From positions 58,002 to 122,001 of the forward strand of contig JADKCP010000006.1 in NCBI GenBank assembly GCA_016718805.1: 64,000 nt of DNA. The letters are read 5' to 3'. Of the stretch, positions 37,461 through 45,706 are shown piece after piece (positions within the stretch are counted from its first letter, which is position 1; each line of letters starts with the position of its first letter). Position numbers and translations under genes: made by a program. The DNA comes from Bacteroidota bacterium (GTDB taxonomy: Bacteria > Bacteroidota > Bacteroidia > UBA4408). A model generated the notes under the pieces. That model saw only the letters and a list, made by a program, of their open reading frames with translations. It was not told the DNA's origin and made no database searches.

Positions 37461-38189
37461 CTATGCTCGGTTGAATACAAATTTAGTTAAAACCGAAAGC
37501 AGCACATATAGTAAAATAATTAAGGGTAAACCCGAATATTGAAACAGAACCAGGAATACCAACGAAAGGGCAAGAAAAACAAAACGTATTTTATTTTCGT
37601 TCCAACTAAAGTTTTTAAATTTTAAAGAAAATAAAGGTATTTCACTTACCATTAAAAATGAACTTACAATGGTTATACAAATCAATACCGGTAAGCGATG
37701 CAACGGTGCAGCTAAAAATGAACCCGGTTGGTAAATCAAAATCAGTGGCAGTGAAGCAATAAGTATGGTATTGGCAGGGACCGGAACTCCTATAAAGGAT
37801 TCGGATTGACGCGTATCAATATTAAATTTAGCTAAGCGCAATGCCGAAAAAACAGGTATCATTAAACCCAAATAGGCAATGTTCCATTTTATATCGCTGT
37901 TGTTGAGCATTCCATAAGTTTCGAAAACAGATGTAGTAATGAGCTGATACATTATAAATCCGGGTACTACTCCAAAAGTTACCATATCGGCTAAGGAATC
38001 GAGTTGTTTACCGAGTTCCGACTTAACATGAAGTATACGTGCCACTGCGCCGTCTAAAAAATCGAAGATAGCAGCTGCTGCCAATAAATAAGCAGCCATG
38101 TCGAGTGCTTTATGAAATACACTTACGAGGGCCAAACAACCACAAATAAGGTTGAGACATGTAATGAAATTTGGAATTTGCTTTTTCAC
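37461..38189 (-). CDS. pssA: CDP-diacylglycerol-serine O-phosphatidyltransferase
   Basis: PssA makes phosphatidylserine, the precursor of phosphatidylethanolamine. The 242-residue polytopic membrane protein begins KKQIPNFITCLNLICGCLAL, the usual N-terminus. It carries the CDP-alcohol phosphatidyltransferase motif D-G-x2-A-R-x8-G-x3-D-x3-D as DGAVARILHVKSELGKQLD followed by SLAD. About seven membrane helices are visible. The start is GTG at 38187-38189. It is the first gene of the minus-strand run pssA-purS-DUF2520-SiaBB-SiaC. Confidence 0.95.
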   Translation of the reverse strand: MKKQIPNFITCLNLICGCLALVSVFHKALDMAAYLLAAAAIFDFLDGAVARILHVKSELGKQLDSLADMVTFGVVPGFIMYQLITTSVFETYGMLNNSDIKWNIAYLGLMIPVFSALRLAKFNIDTRQSESFIGVPVPANTILIASLPLILIYQPGSFLAAPLHRLPVLICITIVSSFLMVSEIPLFSLKFKNFSWNENKIRFVFLALSLVFLVLFQYSGLPLIILLYVLLSVLTKFVFNRA

Positions 38190-38326
38190 TTTACAAAGAA
38201 AACCATTTTTTTAAGCTTAGCCAATTCAAATTTTTATCATTGGTCTTTTCAGGTCAACGCTTCCCTTTTTGCATTATTCATAAATAAACTTGAATTTCAT
38301 CCGGTGAACAAATAAAGACTTTTCCC

Positions 38327-39730
38327 TTGTTAAATTATACAACGCTACTTCGTATTTGTGCAGTTCTATTTTTGTTACTCCTTGCGGTGCTTAGCTATTT
38401 TACGCATTTTGCCGCCGATGATTTTTTCTTCCTTGCCTCACAAAAAGAAATCGGAACTATAGCAACAGTAGATTTGTGTTACACCTCCTTTAGTGGTAGA
38501 TGGGTAGCTTATGCGCTTACAACTGGCTTATTACAAGTTGCTTCACACGCTTACTTTTTACCGATTTTCACTTTTGCAATTTTTATTCTTAGCTTATATA
38601 CTTGCTACTTGTGTGTAATTAAAGTTAGATTTTTTGCAGCTGTATCTATGTCTAAAAGTTCAACCTTGCTTTATGCAGTGTTACTTTTGGGGAGTTTTTT
38701 CTTTGCAAGTTTTTCGATTGCTGAAACCTGGTTTTGGTACACCTCGGTGTGCTCCTACTTAATAAGTTTGTTATTGTTTTTATTATTATTGAATGAATTA
38801 CTAACAACAAACAATTCCTTTTTAGGATATGCAATGTTGCTGATTTCTCCTGTGTATATTGGAGGAGCCAGCGAATCATTTGCAATTGTATGTTTTATCA
38901 GCTTATTTTTGATAAACGTAGTTTCTTATTTTAAATTCGATTTTACTTCAAGCTTCAATTTTGCTTTACAGAAACGAAAACTTAGTATCGCAATTGTGTT
39001 GCTTTTGCTTTCATTAGGTATAACAGCAATGGCTCCGGGAAATGAAGTTAGAAGCTCTCAACTTCCGCATCCCGATGTAGCCACCAGTGTCATAATTCCT
39101 TTCAAAGCCTTGTTAAAATGTGCTTATTTATTTTTGATTGGCCCCTTCTGGAAATCTCTTGTTTTTTGCCTACCCTGGTTTTTTATTGGAGCTGATGTAA
39201 AAAACAGAACAGTTGTTACTGGGATACAATTTTTGAAAAAAACCGGCAAGGCTTTTCTAATATTTAGCCTATTATGCTTCATATTGCTTGTTCCCGCATC
39301 GGTTATATTAAGCGAAACACCACCTGCTCGAGCTCTTAGTCAATTAAGTTTTTTAATTTGTTGTTGCCTTAGTCTTTGGTTTTTGTTTGCAGGAATGTCA
39401 TTAAAAATATCAACTAAATTCCTTCTAAGATCCAAAGCGATACATGCCTGCTGCTTGTTAGTCTTTTTGGTTTATACTCTGATTTCACAAACTTCCTCAT
39501 TAAAAAAATACGATGCAGCATATCGGCAACGAATGGAAATTCTCTCGCAAAATGAATCTAAAACAGGTACTTCAACTTTGATATTGGAGCCTTTACCAAC
39601 TAGCGGAATGCTGTATTCGGCGGAACTTTCGCAGGATAGTACCTTTTATACAAACAGGCATTTACAGAGAGCTATGGGAATAAAAAATGGGTTACAAGTA
39701 AAAAGGCTTCCTATTGAATCAAACAACTAA
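38327..39730 (+). CDS. polytopic membrane protein, DUF6056-like
   Basis: The 467-residue protein has about ten to eleven membrane helices. Family-type motifs are FAADDFFFLASQ after the first helix, SGRWVAYAL, WFWYTSVCSYLISLL, SPVYIGGASESFAI and MAPGNEVRSSQ. These match DUF6056-like proteins, which resemble the membrane part of GT-C glycosyltransferases (an Asp pair after the first helix). A role in surface glycan assembly is possible but unproven. The start appears to be TTG at 38327, since no ATG precedes the first membrane helix. It diverges from pssA and converges on the DoxX-like gene. Confidence 0.72.
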   Translation: MLNYTTLLRICAVLFLLLLAVLSYFTHFAADDFFFLASQKEIGTIATVDLCYTSFSGRWVAYALTTGLLQVASHAYFLPIFTFAIFILSLYTCYLCVIKVRFFAAVSMSKSSTLLYAVLLLGSFFFASFSIAETWFWYTSVCSYLISLLLFLLLLNELLTTNNSFLGYAMLLISPVYIGGASESFAIVCFISLFLINVVSYFKFDFTSSFNFALQKRKLSIAIVLLLLSLGITAMAPGNEVRSSQLPHPDVATSVIIPFKALLKCAYLFLIGPFWKSLVFCLPWFFIGADVKNRTVVTGIQFLKKTGKAFLIFSLLCFILLVPASVILSETPPARALSQLSFLICCCLSLWFLFAGMSLKISTKFLLRSKAIHACCLLVFLVYTLISQTSSLKKYDAAYRQRMEILSQNESKTGTSTLILEPLPTSGMLYSAELSQDSTFYTNRHLQRAMGIKNGLQVKRLPIESNN

Positions 39731-39761
39731 TTAACGAGCACATTATACAATACCAGCAAAC

Positions 39762-40160
39762 TTATAACAGTATCAAAAAGCCTAACAATGCAACAGCGAA
39801 ATAAGCTGTTAATCCTGCTGCACCTGCATAATCCTTAGCGATTCTTAATCCTAAAAACAAACAGAGCAAACTTGAACATGAAAGCACAATCCCTATTCGT
39901 GCAAATAATAAATTTCCATACAATGATTGGAATACACCCAAAAAACTACTCAAGCCAGCAAGTAATTCTAGACAAGTAATTAAGAAAAAAAGTATTCCTA
40001 CCCTGTTTTTAAAAATACTCTCATGAAATACTTCGGTGAGGTACTCAATATTGCCATTTCGGTTGAGCAATTTATCAAAGGACGATTGTAAAAAAAGTAT
40101 AGCAAAAAATAAGGAAACTACTATTGGCCCGATAAACTCGAATGAAGTACTTTGTAACAT
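39762..40160 (-). CDS. DoxX-like small membrane protein
   Basis: This is a 132-residue protein with four membrane helices (about IGPIVVSLFFAILFLQSSFDK, GILFFLITCLELLAGLS, ARIGIVLSCSSLLCLFLG and a C-terminal YFAVALLGFLILL helix). It resembles DoxX/DoxD-type proteins, including the helix-loop containing FDKLLN after the first helix and ELLAGL in the second. I prefer the ATG at 40160. A longer frame starts at a TTG (40184) that coincides with a TATCTTTG -7 box. Function unknown; it converges on the DUF6056-like gene. Confidence 0.72.
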   Translation of the reverse strand: MLQSTSFEFIGPIVVSLFFAILFLQSSFDKLLNRNGNIEYLTEVFHESIFKNRVGILFFLITCLELLAGLSSFLGVFQSLYGNLLFARIGIVLSCSSLLCLFLGLRIAKDYAGAAGLTAYFAVALLGFLILL

Positions 40161-40526
40161 GGTAATTGTTTCAAATTTTTTCAAAGATACAACTATCTAA
40201 AATTAATAAGAAGAGCCTACAATTGTTGCGTTTAAATTAGCTACACCTATTAATTTCCCTATCCTGCAATAGTTAAAGCAAAATTTTACTGCCCCTAAAA
40301 AATCAATGAATACGTTTTGCTAATACGTTATGTGGTCAGCTATTTTTTGCTTAAAAAATCATAAAATAAACGCCAAGTTATAGTTGCTTCTCAACTAACT
40401 ATTCCTTCAAAAAAGCAGCCTTACCTCAAATATCCCTTACATGTCTATAGTTGGATAAACTAGATTTTAAATAGCCATTATTTCGCAGCAAATTTAAGCA
40501 CCAATATTTGCTTACTTTTGCAAGCT
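40161..40526. promoter_or_regulatory. divergent promoter region between DoxX-like gene and queE
   Basis: Two perfect TAnnTTTG boxes face outward. On the minus strand TATCTTTG (40182-40189) precedes the DoxX-like ATG by 21 bp. On the plus strand TACTTTTG (40513-40520) ends six bases before the queE ATG at 40527, implying an almost leaderless queE message. Neither has a clear TTTG at the ideal spacing. The stretch between them is AT-rich without a gene. Confidence 0.55.
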
Positions 40527-41180
40527 ATGAATTCAAACGCTGAAATTACTTTTGCTCAGGAAATTGAAGAAGGTACAATGCTACCGCTGATGGAAGAGTT
40601 TTATACTATTCAAGGTGAAGGTGCCAACACCGGAAAACCAGCCTATTTTATTCGTTTAGGTGGTTGTGATGTTGGTTGCCATTGGTGCGATGTGAAAGAA
40701 AGTTGGAATGCTGCACTCCATGCCCCTACCCTTGCCGATACTATTGTTGCACATGCTGCATCTTATCCTGCAAAAGCTGTGGTGGTTACCGGAGGTGAAC
40801 CTCTCACTTATAACCTCAATTACCTAACAGCTCAACTAAAAAAACATCAAATACAAGCTTTTATAGAGACCAGTGGAGCATACCCTCTCAGTGGATCCTG
40901 GGATTGGATTTGTTTGTCGCCAAAAAAAACTAGTCCTCCATTAACTCCAATTTTTGAAAAAGCACATGAACTAAAAGTTATTATTTACAATAAAAATGAT
41001 TTTGAATGGGCTGAACAGAATGCATTGCAGGTGTTAAAACTTAATCCTACATGCCGCTTATTTCTACAACCCGAATGGAGCCGTCGTGAACAAATGACGC
41101 CGCTTTTAGTCGACTATGTAATGCAACATCCTAAGTGGAACATATCGCTACAAACACATAAATACCTTCATATTCCTTAA
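40527..41180 (+). CDS. queE: 7-carboxy-7-deazaguanine synthase
   Basis: QueE is a radical SAM enzyme that contracts the ring of carboxytetrahydropterin to carboxydeazaguanine in queuosine synthesis. The 217-residue protein has the QueE-type FYTIQGEGANTGKPAYFIRL followed by the cluster motif C47-x3-C51-x2-C54 (GGCDVGCHWCD). VVTGGEPL is the SAM-binding GGEP, and IETSGAYPL is also typical. A TTG reading from 40518 would overlap the promoter box, so the ATG at 40527 is chosen. It is followed after 9 bp by the PorE-like gene. Confidence 0.94.
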   Translation: MNSNAEITFAQEIEEGTMLPLMEEFYTIQGEGANTGKPAYFIRLGGCDVGCHWCDVKESWNAALHAPTLADTIVAHAASYPAKAVVVTGGEPLTYNLNYLTAQLKKHQIQAFIETSGAYPLSGSWDWICLSPKKTSPPLTPIFEKAHELKVIIYNKNDFEWAEQNALQVLKLNPTCRLFLQPEWSRREQMTPLLVDYVMQHPKWNISLQTHKYLHIP

Positions 41181-41189
41181 CCTTCATTT

Positions 41190-43130
41190 ATGCGAATTAA
41201 AATCTACCTTTTGCTTTTATTTCTTGCGCCACTGGCACTGTTGGCTCAAACTCCCGAGCTTCATACCAAAAGCGACAAAGCTAAAAAGCACTATTTACGA
41301 GCAATGGAAGCCTATGACATGGGAAAAAATGAAGCCGCTGCAAACGACTTTAACAAAGCCATCGAAAGTGATCCGAATTTTATTGAAGCTCACATTGTTT
41401 TGGCCGGCATATATCAAGACGGCAAAAAATACGATAAAGCAATTGTCGAATATAAAGCGGCTCTTGCCATTGACCCAAATTTTTTTCCTAACAATTATTA
41501 TAACCTGGCCGAATCAGAAATTGCACTTCAACTATTTTCGGATGCTAAAGAGCACCTCAAAAAATTACTAAGCCAACAAAAAATTAGTCCCGATATTAAA
41601 AAGAAGGGCGAACATTTATTGGCCAATGCTAGTTTTGCTGAAAATGCAGTAAAATCGCCTGTTCCATTTGAACCAAAAAATTTAGGACCAAATGTGAATA
41701 CACGTTTTGAAGAGTATTTACCCACCTTAACTGCCGATGAACAAACTTTAATTGTTACTGTAAAAATGCCTGACGATACCCTACGTAACGATTGGAATAA
41801 TTCGTCGGAAGATTTTTACATGAGCAAAAAAGTAGATGGACAGTGGCAAAAACGCAGCAATGTTGGTCCCCCTATTAATACACCGGCAAACGAAGGAGCT
41901 CAATGTATATCACCCGATGGACAATTTTTATTTTACACATTGTGCAACAGTCCGGGAGGCATGGGACGCTGCGACATTTACTTTTCGATGAAGGAAGGTA
42001 AAAAATGGGGTATTCCGAAAAATGTTGGGCCACCCATTAACAGTAAATACTGGGATTCGCAGCCTTCCCTATCGAGTGATGGAAACACCTTGTATTTTGT
42101 GAGTAACCGTCCGGGCGGAAAAGGGGAAAAGGATATTTGGGCAAGTAGCTTAACAAAAGACGGTTACTGGGGCACACCGGTAAATCTTGGAGATAGCATA
42201 AATACTGCCTATTCAGACATGTCACCCTTTATACATCCCGATAATAAAACCTTGTACTTTGCCAGTGAAGGACAACCCGGCATGGGACGTCACGATATTT
42301 TTTATGCACGTATGAAAAAAGATGGAAACTTTGGAACTCCTGTAAACATTGGTTACCCTATTAATACTTCAGGCGATGAATTTTCCTTAATCGTAAATTC
42401 AAAGGGTAATTTGGCTTATTTTGCTTCTGCCGATCGCAAAGAGGGTTTCGGAAATCTAGATTTATATTCGTTTGATTTGTACGAAAAAGCAAGGCCTACA
42501 CTTGTTACCTATGTAAAAGGAAAAGTATTTGACTCCGAAAGTAAAAAATTGCTGGATGCTAGACTTGAATTGATTGACCTGGAAACTTCAAAGGTGGTTG
42601 CTGACATGTATTCAAATTCAATTACAGGAGAATATTTGGTTTGTTTACCTGCGAATAAAAACTACGCATTTACTGCTTCTCGAAACGGCTATTTGTTTTA
42701 TTCTGAAAACTTTTCGCTTAAGGAAAACAAAAATCAAGGAGAACCCTACCTCATTGATATAGCAATGAAACCAATAAAAGCCGGTGAAAAAGTAGTACTC
42801 AAAAATATATTCTTTGAAACCGGTAAATACAATTTAAAGGATGAATCAAAAAGTGAACTCAATAAGTTGGGCGATTTTTTGAACCTAAATCCTAAGGTAA
42901 AAATTGAAGTATCTGGTCACACCGATAATGTAGGCGACGATAAAATGAATCAAACCCTTTCGTTGAATCGTGCAAAGTCTGTTTATGATTATTTATTGAA
43001 TAACGGAATTGCTGCCGAAAGATTAACCTACAAAGGTTATGGAGAAACTCAACCGGTTGAAAGCAACGACACCGATAAAGGTAGAGCTGCGAACCGAAGA
43101 ACTGAATTTAAGGTGGTTTCACTCGAGTAA
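41190..43130 (+). CDS. OmpA-family protein with TPR and PD40 propeller (PorE-like)
   Basis: The 646 residues comprise a signal peptide (to about LLAQ, residue 20), TPR helices (25-145), and a PD40 beta-propeller (about 165-440, with repeated blades such as LSSDGNTLYFVSNRPGGKGEKDIWA). A carboxypeptidase-regulatory-like domain follows (450-530), then a C-terminal OmpA domain (540-646) with the peptidoglycan-binding VSGHTDNVG ... NRAKSVYDYLL ... RRTEF pattern. This order is that of Porphyromonas PorE, which anchors the T9SS to peptidoglycan. Bacteroidota carry several such paralogues, so orthology to PorE is tentative. Unlike my recollection of PorE, no lipobox Cys follows the signal sequence. 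Confidence 0.85.
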   Translation: MRIKIYLLLLFLAPLALLAQTPELHTKSDKAKKHYLRAMEAYDMGKNEAAANDFNKAIESDPNFIEAHIVLAGIYQDGKKYDKAIVEYKAALAIDPNFFPNNYYNLAESEIALQLFSDAKEHLKKLLSQQKISPDIKKKGEHLLANASFAENAVKSPVPFEPKNLGPNVNTRFEEYLPTLTADEQTLIVTVKMPDDTLRNDWNNSSEDFYMSKKVDGQWQKRSNVGPPINTPANEGAQCISPDGQFLFYTLCNSPGGMGRCDIYFSMKEGKKWGIPKNVGPPINSKYWDSQPSLSSDGNTLYFVSNRPGGKGEKDIWASSLTKDGYWGTPVNLGDSINTAYSDMSPFIHPDNKTLYFASEGQPGMGRHDIFYARMKKDGNFGTPVNIGYPINTSGDEFSLIVNSKGNLAYFASADRKEGFGNLDLYSFDLYEKARPTLVTYVKGKVFDSESKKLLDARLELIDLETSKVVADMYSNSITGEYLVCLPANKNYAFTASRNGYLFYSENFSLKENKNQGEPYLIDIAMKPIKAGEKVVLKNIFFETGKYNLKDESKSELNKLGDFLNLNPKVKIEVSGHTDNVGDDKMNQTLSLNRAKSVYDYLLNNGIAAERLTYKGYGETQPVESNDTDKGRAANRRTEFKVVSLE

Positions 43131-43146
43131 TTGAATCGTAAAATTT

Positions 43147-43842
43147 ATGCATAAACCAGCCTTGCTAATTTTACCGGGTGCTTTGGGTGCTGCTTCACAA
43201 TTTGATGAATTAGCAAAGTTACTCAGCGTTAATTTTACTGTGTATAGCATGGAGTATAACGGACATGGTAAAAACAATCGAGAAATTTCATCGCTCTCAA
43301 TTGAGTTGTTAAGTGATGAAGTGTTGCACTATGTGAATGAGAATCAATTGCAAAATTGCGCTATTTTTGGTTACAGCATGGGTGGTTACATAGCTTTGTA
43401 CCTTGCAGCAAAACATCCAAAATTACTAGGTAAAATTATGACCTTAGCCACAAAATTTATTTGGAATCCTGCTATTGCTGAAACCGAAGTTAAATTTTTA
43501 AATCCTCTAAAAACCAAAGAAAAAGTGCCGGCTTTCGCAAGTTATTTGTATCAATTACATGGCTCTAATTGGGAACAGCTCATGAACCATACAGCTTCAT
43601 TGATGCTACAGTTGGGAACAATGAATATACTCACGGATGCACTGTTGAAACAGGTGGTGAATGAAGTAAAAATTACCCGCGGTGAATTCGACAAAATGGT
43701 TAGCCAAGAAGAAACAGCGCATGTGTCCCAGAGTATTAGCAATGCTCAATTAGAAATTTTTAGCCAAACTCCTCATCCTTGGGAAAAAGTAAATCCCTTA
43801 TTAATTGCAAACACACTTGAAAAATTTATTCTTAACAAATAA
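43147..43842 (+). CDS. alpha/beta hydrolase
   Basis: This is a 231-residue alpha/beta-hydrolase-fold protein without a signal peptide. The nucleophile elbow is GYSMGGY (Ser near residue 79), the N-terminal strand and oxyanion region are LLILPGALGAASQFDEL, and the terminal HPWEKVNP supplies a candidate catalytic His. Relatives include MenH-like and esterase-like proteins; the substrate cannot be deduced. It starts 16 bp after the PorE-like gene. Confidence 0.86.
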   Translation: MHKPALLILPGALGAASQFDELAKLLSVNFTVYSMEYNGHGKNNREISSLSIELLSDEVLHYVNENQLQNCAIFGYSMGGYIALYLAAKHPKLLGKIMTLATKFIWNPAIAETEVKFLNPLKTKEKVPAFASYLYQLHGSNWEQLMNHTASLMLQLGTMNILTDALLKQVVNEVKITRGEFDKMVSQEETAHVSQSISNAQLEIFSQTPHPWEKVNPLLIANTLEKFILNK

Positions 43843-43944
43843 GCTAAAACAACTAAGTATACAGCTAATAAGAAATACCCTTATTGCAATGACCTTGAAG
43901 TAAAACAAATTTTTTACCTTCGCACAAATTAATAAAAGCAAAAC

Positions 43945-44139
43945 ATGAACGCATCTATTGTATTGGGAATTTTTGGAATGGGCGCTTCCGAGCTGATCGT
44001 TATTGGAGTAATAGTATTGTTGCTATTCGGAGGCAAAAAACTTCCTGAACTAATGAAAGGATTAGGCAAGGGTATAAAAGATTTCAAAGACGCTTCCAAA
44101 GGAGAAGACAGCTCGGCAACACCCGAAAAAAAAGATTAA
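43945..44139 (+). CDS. tatA: Sec-independent translocase subunit TatA/TatE
   Basis: This is a 64-residue TatA-type protein: a short N-terminal membrane helix (ASELIVIGVIVLLLF), the FGGKKLPELMKGLGKGIKDF hinge and amphipathic helix, and an acidic tail. TatA oligomers form the twin-arginine export pore. A near-consensus -7 box, TACCTTCG, lies at 43915-43922, 22 bp before the ATG. tatC is not in the window. gatA follows 26 bp after. Confidence 0.94.
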   Translation: MNASIVLGIFGMGASELIVIGVIVLLLFGGKKLPELMKGLGKGIKDFKDASKGEDSSATPEKKD

Positions 44140-44165
44140 TTTTTTTCTACACCTAATTCTTTATT

Positions 44166-45593
44166 GTGTCGCACATCTATACCAATTTGGCTGCAATCCA
44201 AACGGATTTGAAGCAGCGAAAAATTACACTTAGTAGTCTGGTAGAAAATTACCTGAATACCATAGAAGCAAACAATCATTTAAATGCTTTTTTGGAAGTG
44301 TTTGCTGATGAAAGCAGGACCATTGCTAAACAACTCGATGAAAAAATTTCAGCCGGTAAAGCCGGTAAACTGGCGGGACTTGTAATCGGTTTAAAAGACA
44401 ATATTTGTTATAAAAATCATGCTTGTTCTGCATCTTCAAAAATTTTAGAAGGCTTCGTTAGTATGTACCATTCAACGGTAGTAGAGCGATTGCTTGCTGA
44501 AGATGCTATTATTATTGGGCGACTCAACTGCGACGAATTTGCTATGGGTAGTTCCAATGAAAATTCTGCTTATGGACCTGTGCTTAATCCATTAGATACA
44601 TCGCGTGTTACAGGAGGTTCGTCAGGTGGTTCAGTTGCTGCAGTTGCTGCAAATTTATGCCTTGCTGCTTTAGGTACTGATACGGGTGGATCGGTGCGCC
44701 AACCTTGTTCGTTTACCGGATTAGTTGGTTTAAAGCCTACCTACGGACGAATCTCTCGTTACGGTATTATTGCTTATGCATCTTCCTTTGATCAAGTAGG
44801 AACAATTACGCACACTGTTGAGGACGCTGCACTTATACTGGAAGTGATTTCGGGTAAAGATGAGTTTGATTCAACTGCTTCTTCCACTTTGGTTCCCGAA
44901 TATTCAAAGCAATTACAATTCAATAAAAAAGTAAAAATCGCTTATTTTAAAGAGTGTATTGAAAGTACCGGTTTAAATCCTGAAATTCGGAAACGTACAG
45001 AAGCTATACTCCAACAGTTAAAAAACTTGGGACATACGGTTGAAGAAGTTACTTTTCCTTACCTCGATTATTTGGTGCCAGCCTATTATGTTTTAACTAC
45101 TGCTGAAGCTTCTTCGAATCTTTCTAGGTACGATGGAATACACTATGGCTACAGAAGCAAGCAGGCATTTGACCTTGAATCGACCTACAAAAAATCGCGT
45201 AGTGAAGGATTTGGTAAAGAGGTAAAACGCCGCATAATGCTAGGAACTTTTGTATTAAGCGCAGGCTACTATGATGCCTATTATTCAAAGGCTCAAAAAG
45301 TGCGTAGAATATTGAAAAACAAAGTAGACGAAATTTTAAACCAATACGACTTTATTGTATTGCCCAGCACGCCCGATAGTGCTTTCAAATTTGGGGAAAA
45401 CAGTCAAGATCCAATTAAAATGTATCTTGAAGATATATTTACGGTATTGGCTAATCTTTCGGGTATTCCTTCTATTTCTTTGCCTTTAGGCCAAAAGCAA
45501 AACCAATTACCTTTTGGTATACAAGTATTGGCAAAAGAATTTGACGAAAGTAATTTACTTGCATTTTCGACCTACTTAGTAAACAATTCTTAG
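44166..45593 (+). CDS. gatA: Asp-tRNA(Asn)/Glu-tRNA(Gln) amidotransferase subunit A
   Basis: GatA releases ammonia from glutamine for the GatCAB complex that corrects misacylated tRNAs. The 475-residue amidase-signature protein has the catalytic triad K77 (GLKDNI), S152 (GGSSGGSVAA) and S176 (TGGSVRQP), with QPCSFTGLVGLKPTYGRISR following. The start is GTG at 44166, which gives the family N-terminus. gatB and gatC are elsewhere. Confidence 0.95.
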   Translation: MSHIYTNLAAIQTDLKQRKITLSSLVENYLNTIEANNHLNAFLEVFADESRTIAKQLDEKISAGKAGKLAGLVIGLKDNICYKNHACSASSKILEGFVSMYHSTVVERLLAEDAIIIGRLNCDEFAMGSSNENSAYGPVLNPLDTSRVTGGSSGGSVAAVAANLCLAALGTDTGGSVRQPCSFTGLVGLKPTYGRISRYGIIAYASSFDQVGTITHTVEDAALILEVISGKDEFDSTASSTLVPEYSKQLQFNKKVKIAYFKECIESTGLNPEIRKRTEAILQQLKNLGHTVEEVTFPYLDYLVPAYYVLTTAEASSNLSRYDGIHYGYRSKQAFDLESTYKKSRSEGFGKEVKRRIMLGTFVLSAGYYDAYYSKAQKVRRILKNKVDEILNQYDFIVLPSTPDSAFKFGENSQDPIKMYLEDIFTVLANLSGIPSISLPLGQKQNQLPFGIQVLAKEFDESNLLAFSTYLVNNS

Positions 45594-45706
45594 TTAATAA
45601 AAATTGTTAAGCCTTACTTATCTTTGCGTTAATTTTAAGCAACTTGCAACACTAACACATGGGCAATATTTTAGCCTATGATACGTTAATTTAGAAGCTT
45701 TGTAAC
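45594..45706 (+). promoter_or_regulatory. short spacer with a -7 box before the transglycosylase gene
   Basis: TATCTTTG at 45619-45626 is a perfect TAnnTTTG match and would give a leader of about 75 nt before the ATG at 45707. The nearest upstream TTG (45604-45606) is only 12 bp away, so the -33 element is uncertain. Confidence 0.4.
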
